Shown here: positions 57,485 through 64,000 of the stretch, in pieces
Numbering within the stretch: the stretch's first letter is position 1
Layout: each line of letters opens with the position of its first letter
Assembly: GCF_001723175.1 (NCBI RefSeq)
Contig: NC_064653.1
Location: 4,004,682-4,068,681 of the forward strand
Source of the DNA: Penicillium oxalicum
Taxonomy: Eukaryota; Ascomycota; Eurotiomycetes; Eurotiales; Aspergillaceae
Direction: 5' to 3'
Length of the DNA stretch: 64,000 nt
The notes under the pieces: model-generated
What the model was told of the DNA's origin: nothing
Database searches by the model: none
What the model saw: only the letters and a program-made list of their open reading frames with translations
Translations under genes and position numbers: made by a program

Positions 57485-57664
57485 TATTAAGTAACTTGTT
57501 TAGTCCATGTAAATTTAAATACCCGGACAAATTCGTTATCAAAACGCGCAATGATTTCCAGAGTAGTCCATCTCACCTCGACAAGCCTATATCTCCATTG
57601 GATCCTCGAATCAGCCAACTTGTCTTGGCAATTCGAGTTTTAAATCTTCAATACTGTCACCAAG

Positions 57665-58712
57665 ATGCTCAACCGACGCTTTGGTATAATTATGGTAATT
57701 GTTTCTCTCGGAGGTGCTTTGATAGGTTCGCAGGCCGCCCCCAAGTCCCATCTACTCCAGTATGGTGCTCGCAAAGAAGTCCGGGCAACTGGCGCAACAG
57801 CCACAGTGTTCCGCTATCAACTCAAGAATGGATCTTCGTATGCGGTGAAACGTTTTCAGAAAAAAAGTCAAAGTACAGCGCAAGAAGATTACCTGTCCAG
57901 CGTTCGGAACGAGGTCGACATCTCTACTTATCTGAATCATGAGCGAATCATGCCCATCTTGGACTTTTTTGAGGAACACGGAGTGTTCTATTCCGTGATG
58001 CCTTACATACCAATCACGCTCTTTGATCGTACCATGGAAAATGATACTGCCTTGTTGGAAAAGGAACGGGACTGTATCTTCCGACAAATCGTTGATGTGC
58101 TTGTATACATGCACGATAAAGGGGTGGCCCATCTGGACCTCAAGATTAAGAACATTCTTCTTGAGAACGAAAACGAAATCAAAGTCATTGACTTTGGTAA
58201 CTCTCAAATTTTCTGGCCTATCTACGGAGCTTCGGTCAAAGGTCAGCTATCTAGTTAATCTTCTCCTTTTGGGACTGAAATTACATCGCTAAGGCTAGCT
58301 TTGGCCGTAGGGATATTTGCTACTACACCGAACGCCCTTTACGAAGCGTATCGAGATGAATACTACGATCCTTTTGCGGGCGATGTATGGGCAGTGGGGA
58401 TGATTCACTGTCAAATGACTTTGCCGCTGGCTTCATGGAACATGGGGTTACAGTCGCCGATGATCTTTGCCATGTTTCCCCCCCCCCCCCCCCCCCGTGT
58501 CGCAAAGGCCATCGTCCATCAATCTGACGCAGCTGTAAGCCACAGTGGAGATGATCTTGCGAAACCTGCCAGAGCGGGCCCGGTCGGTGATCGGCGGCAT
58601 GCTTCTGCCGAACCCACGGGACCGCATCAGCATGAGCGAAGCGTTAACAGATGATTGGATCCGCAGTCTCCATAATTGCGAAATGATGCAGCAATCTGAT
58701 TATCTCCGTTGA
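57665..58712 (+). pseudogene. Broken Ser/Thr protein kinase with a 19-C run
   Basis: A protein kinase gene starts at ATG 57665. The first frame runs 197 codons with the ATP Lys in YAVKRF, the catalytic loop HLDLKIKN (HRD changed to HLD) and IDFGN for DFG. It then stops at 58256-58258 after VKGQLSS, possibly at an intron. A second frame continues the activation and F-helix region (YDPFAGDVWAVGMI). It runs into 19 consecutive C at 58478-58496, then loses register. The C-lobe reappears in another frame (RNLPERARSVIGGML, then RDRISMSEAL) and ends at about 58712. The N-terminus looks like a signal peptide, odd for a cytosolic kinase. At least one frameshift and probably no working kinase. Confidence 0.7.
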
Positions 58713-59268
58713 TCGGACAAGGAAGGGGAAAGGTAACGGGTGTCTGTGCGCATCCGTTCTATGTACAGGGGACGCATAACAGAAGCAAATCCAGATTTCA
58801 CGGCCGGGTCATCTTCGGGGGTTTCGTTTTTCTGGGATATTCAAGGCAATGGGAGTCGCACCATACCCCAAGATTGGCCTATGCGTGTATGGGTAGCTTG
58901 GTGCCTTAATTTGATGTAGAGTCATCAACTACTATCTTTCGTTTGCCAAGCTTGCCAACAAGTTTCGCTAATACATCGTCCGCTTGAAACGATAGGACGA
59001 TACATGACTTAGCGCCGCCGGTTCAGATTCCGTATTTTCTTGTGTGTGAATAGAACAGTTCTTTGCTCTCTCTAACAACTATTCACTGTAGAATTACCTT
59101 TATCTAATGTATCGTGTGCTATGCAACGAGCTGTGGGAGACCCTGGCAATAAACAGTGGTGAGATTGAGCTAGTTCTTGTTTGCTTCTCAAATGAATATC
59201 TCAGTTTTTACTCGGAGATCTAGGAGCTCACACATAATGCGGTAGTGTCTTATATGTACATTATGCTG
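58713..59268. other. Intergenic
   Basis: No gene or repeat recognised. Confidence 0.4.
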
Positions 59269-59710
59269 TTAATCCTCGTACGAACCCCCATGAATATCTT
59301 CTCGAGACTCATATGGCCTAAGTATCGGCGAAGTTTTGTAGTGCTTCGTCCATACATTCATACCGTACTTGACTCTAGAGAGTACGGGGAGCCCGGCATG
59401 GAATGTTCGCTGATCGCCCGTACCATTCGACGGATGAAGGTTCATCCAGAACAAAGCACTGCCTTTCATAGGCTTTACAACCAAACCCTGGCAATTGCTG
59501 GGAATTGCATATTTTCTTCCATCCGAGTTAAGGCTGGCGCCACTGACGAAAGGGAAATACGTCTTACCATCTGTTGCATTGCCTCCAATATAGGTGAAAA
59601 AGCTTCCCAGCCGATTGTACTCCCGTCCTTCATCTTGGCCAGAGCGGCTGATCTTTGGTTTGGCCAACCAGTCGCTATGAAGATTGTGTTCCTTCACAAC
59701 TATAGAATTA
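59269..59710 (-). pseudogene. Truncated 2OG/Fe(II) oxygenase, relative of the 55.6-kb gene
   Basis: The C-terminal half of a prolyl-4-hydroxylase-like protein on the minus strand. The iron motif survives as HSD (NLHSDWLAKP), and the distal His sits in RTFHAGLPV with the Lys in RVKYGMNVW. Core strands EYNRLGSFFTYI and SALFWMNLHPSNGTGD match the 55.6-kb gene segment by segment (CNRVASFFVYL and AMFWMNLHSNNTGD). The first half of the enzyme is missing: the frame runs upstream to 59820 but that part is AT-rich noise. It is probably not functional. Confidence 0.7.
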
Positions 59711-59820
59711 AGAAAGGTAGAAATAAGAATATTACTAGTACGACTTCTTCTTTCTCTTGTGATAACTATAAGGATAGAGGCCTTTAGGCTCGGATAGCCG
59801 ACGGAAAGTAGTAAACTCAA

Positions 59821-60679
59821 GTTATAACGGGTAGACCTTAGCGGTTTACAGGGTATTTTAAATTTCTATACGAGTGTTCCTGTAATACCTTAGTACAGTT
59901 TACTTAGATTGCTTATTTGTTTATAATCTGACAATGTTTCAAGATATTCTCGGCTACTAGGACTGTTCTAAGATAATCTCTGATAATACAACGACAACCT
60001 TTGACCTAGGAATCAACAACAAGGCAATCAGTGCTAAGCGTGATAGCGTTACACGCATCATTTCGGAGTCTTTTCTGTGTGGAATGTCTCGCCCAGCTCT
60101 CCCTGAATTTGTGGACTGAGGAGCAGTGCAAAGAGCGACCGGCGCTTTTGTTTGTGAGAGAGCTTGCCCTCTCCAGATTTTTGCTGGCCCAGCAGTCAGG
60201 TGTCTCAAGGGTTTTTCCCAGTCATGGGTTTCCTTCTTCCTTCTCTCCTCCTTAGACTCCCTAATCTAGTTCCCTCGCCTCCAGATTGCTTCCTTGCCTA
60301 TAAAACTATAGTTCTGTCAGGTTATGGGCCTAATCGCAATATTGAGGCCTGAATTTGTGGAAACCACAAGCTCTCAAACTCAATCACTAAATTCATCAAC
60401 TTTGGCTATAGAAGCCATAAAAAACATCAATCATCAAATTCGGCTGCTGAAGCCATAATCTAATACAGCTATCACTACTTGATTATTACTATTATTTTAT
60501 CATTCACCGATCTGTCAGGCCTAAAGCTCGATTTGCCGGAAGGGCCCGTCTTGGGGCTGGGGCTAGCCCTTATGACATCTCTATGGACGTCCCCTGTGCT
60601 TCTTTTCAATATGTATACGTATGCCTGTAGATGAACTTTGGTATCAACAGTGACAGTGCCACTACAATCAGTAAGAGTA
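59821..60679. other. Subtelomeric intergenic with a short direct repeat
   Basis: At about 60390-60460 a motif around AAATTC...GAAGCCATAA occurs twice, about 47 bp apart. No gene is recognised. The sequence may belong to the retroelement relic on the right. Confidence 0.3.
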
Positions 60680-61060
60680 TTAGCGAGGTATATGCACCTG
60701 CGAGGCGTCTTGCAAGCTCCTAAACTGGCCGAGGAGCCGCGTTTTCCTTATCATTTCGACTGCCTTCTTCGCATAAACTACATCCCCTAGCATATATATA
60801 AGTCGCTTTCCCGTTGAAGTGCCTATCACTTTGGGCCGGAGCTCGTGGTAGATCGGGCAGTGAAGCAGGAAGTAGCTCACACTCAGCTAGTTCCTTCCGC
60901 AGTTGCACTGCGCGGGGTGATCCCCTGGCCCCTCTTCTAGCCTCTCCTCCCGCCACCTCGCAATTATGTTCAGGTACGCCGGGAGTGCAATCTTACCCAT
61001 CTGCATTTGCACCAGGATAGAGCTACCTGCTATTGGACTTACTATGACGTACTTGAGCAT
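60680..61060 (-). mobile_element. Relic of a non-LTR retrotransposon (LINE) C-terminus
   Basis: The minus strand reads as the end of a Tad/I-like LINE polyprotein: LQMGKIALPAYLNIIARW, then CNCGRN, a stop, then SYFLLHCPIYHELRP and MIRKTRLLGQF. The family ends with a Cys-rich motif followed by HILLECP-type and RTGLLEQF-type blocks. Here an internal stop (after CNCGRN) and loss of the upstream RT domain show a dead fragment. A decayed continuation may reach 61331. Confidence 0.62.
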
Positions 61061-61525
61061 CCTCTGGTGGGAAAAGCTGTAAAGTCACAGAGAAGACCAC
61101 CTTTCAACGTTGCCTGCCTGAACGCTCCCTTGGATTTTAGTCATTGGCACCCAGGAAGCACATGCGGTAAGTAGAAAAACTTTGCTCATAGCCAATGAGA
61201 CAGGGAAGAAGGTCTGTGACAGTTTCAGCGGAGACAAGGGGGACGTGCGCTACTAGTCTATGAATGAGCCTAAATATATGCGCGGTACCACCATGTCTAG
61301 CTCTACAACGGTAGCATTGTGGTAACAGCACGGTGGCTGATCAGGAGATTCGCCAAGATAATTTGTAATGCTATACTTAAGCGTATAGAAGTTTCTAGTC
61401 ACTCCCTACTGTACGCCTTATAATTACGGAGGTTCTCGCCGGGATTTTTAACAGAGACAACACACACAGAAGCTTACATCGATATAAACTGAATATCTAA
61501 TCGACCTATTCTTGATCCAAAACCT
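61061..61525. other. Subtelomeric intergenic
   Basis: No gene recognised, apart from possible LINE remains at 61137-61331 on the minus strand. Confidence 0.3.
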
Positions 61526-62026
61526 ATGCAAAATTTTGAAGGCACAATGCTTATGAATCCATTTCGTCCCTTCGAGGGTCCTCCTACCTTCCAAGAGGAA
61601 TATCGAGGCAACTATATACCGAAGGTCATCAAAAAAGCTTATGGCCTTCAGGTTATAGCACCGGACACGCCATTTGTGGCAGCGGCCGGCCCAAACAAAC
61701 TTTACTTTATTGATACACGCTTCGATGAGAAAACCGCAAGACATATCAAGGAACAGATCGAGAGGGCTGCTATACCGAATCCGGAGGAGTATATTGCTAT
61801 CGACGAGATTTCGGCTACGGCAGAGTTGAAAAACTCCGTGACGGGCGAAACGACATTTGTGTTTGATCCCCTGTATGCTAAGGTACTATTTGCAAAGGGT
61901 CTAAACAGACATAATCCAGAGCTCAAGTTACCTGAGTATGAGCCTACTAGGGGCGATTGGATGGTCATCTACGACTTGGAGAACTTATTTGCAAAAGGGG
62001 ATGATACGTCGACGGGCATCGCGTGA
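61526..62026 (+). CDS. Unrecognised 166-residue ORF near the telomere
   Basis: A single-exon open frame from ATG 61526 to TGA at 62024-62026. The sequence is normal for a soluble protein, moderately acidic, without a signal peptide or membrane segment. Segments include GLQVIAPDTPFVAAAGPN, LYFIDTRFDEKTARHI, TTFVFDPLYAKVLF and DWMVIYDLENLFAKGDD. I do not recognise a family. It is free of stops in a neighbourhood where most frames are broken, which argues that it is real and recent or selected. No partner gene is visible. Confidence 0.55.
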   Translation: MQNFEGTMLMNPFRPFEGPPTFQEEYRGNYIPKVIKKAYGLQVIAPDTPFVAAAGPNKLYFIDTRFDEKTARHIKEQIERAAIPNPEEYIAIDEISATAELKNSVTGETTFVFDPLYAKVLFAKGLNRHNPELKLPEYEPTRGDWMVIYDLENLFAKGDDTSTGIA

Positions 62027-63871
62027 GGTGGAGATTGTCGCTCTCCGAACTCCACTGATTGGACTAGGTTGTTTTGGCGGGTTGAAACTGCAGCCCGTGA
62101 GCCTTCTGAGTTTCTTCAATTTGTCCGATATGATAGCTTGTTCCCAGTTGTTGTCTACAATGTAGGAGACAGAAATTTCATCAAATCCAGATCACGTTTT
62201 TCCAAAATATATAACAAATATTGAGTATCCTGTTTAAATTGCGGCGAAGCTACGAGTTTTAGCTATCCGCGTAATCGGCCTTTCCACGCACTGCACCTGT
62301 CGCAAAACCCAAAGTGCGAGACCAGAGCACCCTCAATTGAACCGTGCGAGAAATAATCTAGGTCAATTACTCATCGAGCAAGACTTAGACTGCTCACAAG
62401 GGCTGACAGATCTCAGCAAACCATATTTAAAGGAACTTGCGACCGTTGTATAGAGTTGTCACGTTGTAATTGGTAACGGTTCGCGTGTAGAGAACGTTTA
62501 GCATGGCCTTTCGTAGAGCCGACCGTTGTGCAGTTTGCTCTTACACAGCCATCTGTCTGTAGATTGAGCTGGTCAATAAAATAGCCCAAGGATGGTCATC
62601 ATCACTGCTTGTGACTGTAAGGCAATATTGCCCTGGCTCTTCAACCCCGATATGCACTTGAAACGAAGCCTTCGAGCAGCTACAGGGAATGATAGGAGTA
62701 CTTGGCTGTGGAGCGCGAGGTTCCTTAAGAATTGTACAGACTCTTCTGCCTACTGATGGCGTTAACAGTCTGATGGATTCTGTTTCGGAGACAACTCGTC
62801 ACTTGTGTATGTAGATGAGATGTCCTCTACGGAAGAAAGAGAGAAGGGTTAATCGCAATTTGATTGGGTGAAGGGCAGGAGAGGTCAGGTAGCTAAAAAT
62901 GTGGGTTTGTGAGTTCCTCGGCGGTAAGGCGGTGGCACAGAACCTGTGTGTTATTTTGCACCCTTTTCTCACAGAATTGCTATGGCATGTTTCGGGGCCA
63001 ACATTACCCACGGCTACTAGCCAAATAATGAATAGATTTAGGCTGTAAGTCGTTTCAGTGGCCGCGAAAACGCCGCAGATCCTAGAATTCAAGTCGACAT
63101 GGACATTCTCATGGCCTCCATTTACTCCATTAGTATGGTTTCACCAAGGCTCTACTTTTCCATCTACCTAGCCAGCTGGTCTAGATTGTGGGCGATACGC
63201 TAATAAAACACCAGCAATGAGGAGGTTATTTGACTAATGCATGTTGATCACCTACACGCCAGGGGTGTCTTATTCTCATCACATGTTTGCCTGCCGTCAG
63301 TCAAACACAGGTGCAGTAGAAGCTGGTATCTTGACGCGCCAAGCACGGAGTCTCCGTTGGACGTGGCCCTGGACGAAGCTACGTAGCTCGAGCATGGGGT
63401 TTCTGGCGCGTGTGGAATGTCAAACGCACCTGCAGCCGTGTTTTCAAGACGCCAATCTCATGTCTGTCACTCGAAAGGGAATTTAAAGAGGCGGGGGGGG
63501 AAGGGTGGTGGGGGGATTTGAATTGTGAAAGGCCCTTATAACCCAGGGTTCTCTATAACATGCATGATTGCTGTTACCTACCCCGCTTTTGCTAGGCATC
63601 TCAGGTGAACGTAAGTACTGATTCACGAACTAGTTCTACTACGCTAGCATCTTAGGATAAAGAAAATAGCGACTTTGGTCTATGAATGATTTATTGGATT
63701 GGTTAGAATAACTAGGGACCGTTCGGTTTACTAGCAGCTTTAGTGAGACAGTATAAGAGAAAGAATAAACTTAAATTTGGGAACGTACGCAGATATCCAG
63801 AGCAGAGTCCATATCCAACTTACTATTATATGACAATGCTTTTATTATTACTTATCGCTATACTGCTTAGT
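62027..63871. other. Telomere-proximal region without a convincing gene
   Basis: Short frames at 62799-63092 (minus) and 63241-63486 (plus) have no motifs. A G-rich patch lies at about 63491-63516. No RNA gene is seen. Confidence 0.4.
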
Positions 63872-63875
63872 GGGG

Positions 63876-64000
63876 GTTAGGGGTTTAGGGGTTTAGGGGT
63901 TAGGGTTAGGGGTTAGGGGTTAGGGTTAGGGGTTAGGGTTAGGGGTTAGGGGTTAGGGTTTAGGGGTTAGGGGTTAGGGGTTAGGGGTTAGGGGTTAGGG
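63876..64000 (+). repeat. Telomere with irregular TTAGGGG / TTAGGG units
   Basis: About 125 bp of tandem G-rich units run to the end of the window. Units are mostly TTAGGGG, with interspersed TTAGGG and a few TTTAGGGG. The G-rich strand is 5' to 3' toward the right, so the right edge is a chromosome end. Most Pezizomycotina have plain TTAGGG. Confidence 0.93.

Larger units (their letters stand above)
56672..57486. mobile_element. TA-flanked MITE-like element with about 65-bp terminal inverted repeats
   Basis: An 811-bp element (56674-57484) begins ACGTAATCCACGGCCAACCT and ends with its reverse complement. The two ends match for about 65 bp with one clear mismatch (CCGGCC against CCGACC at about base 33). 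Both ends are bordered by TA (56672-56673 and 57485-57486), the target duplication of Tc1/mariner-type and pogo-type elements. No transposase frame is inside, so it is non-autonomous. The interior holds an (ATC)8 microsatellite at 56976-56999. Confidence 0.82.

Overview
The right edge of this window is a chromosome end of a filamentous ascomycete. Bases 63876-64000 are irregular TTAGGGG/TTAGGG repeats with the G-rich strand running off the end. Short introns of about 50-130 nt (mostly GT-AG), a short Zn2Cys6 protein, an NRPS-like reductase, a DUF3433 membrane protein and GH71/GH16 wall glucanases point to Pezizomycotina, probably Eurotiales. I cannot name the species. Exon joins were inferred by eye from splice signals, reading phase and remembered family patterns; no search was run.

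Region 0.3-9 kb: a short Zn2Cys6 protein, a hemerythrin-domain protein, a possible small gene, and a large GPI-anchored GH16 beta-glucanase.

Region 10.1-22.8 kb: the most interesting block. It holds an A-T-R carboxylic acid reductase (NRPS-like), a 3-dehydroshikimate dehydratase, a divergent O-methyltransferase, a conserved unknown protein and a signal-peptide-bearing flavoprotein with a CPWC redox site. Together the first three enzymes could turn the shikimate intermediate 3-dehydroshikimate into protocatechuate, methylate it, and reduce the acid to an aldehyde. That is the logic of a vanillin-type route, here apparently as a natural cluster.

Region 23-46 kb: a chitinase-like relic, a two-part DUF3433 membrane protein, a zinc alcohol dehydrogenase, a basic nuclear-type protein of unknown function, a GH71 alpha-1,3-glucanase with two C-terminal Cys-rich modules, a small coiled-coil protein and an Fps1-like aquaglyceroporin with altered NPA boxes.

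Region 47.8-64 kb: subtelomeric and largely decayed. It holds an O-methyltransferase pseudogene with four stops, an isolated stub that looks like the start of a flavin monooxygenase, an aldo-keto reductase with one TGG-to-TAG stop, an intact M3 metallopeptidase, an intact prolyl-4-hydroxylase-like oxygenase and a truncated second copy. It also holds an 811-bp TA-flanked inverted-repeat element, a broken protein kinase with a 19-C run, a LINE tail, an unknown 166-residue ORF and the telomere. The stops that can be traced fit CpA-to-TpA change, as in RIP.
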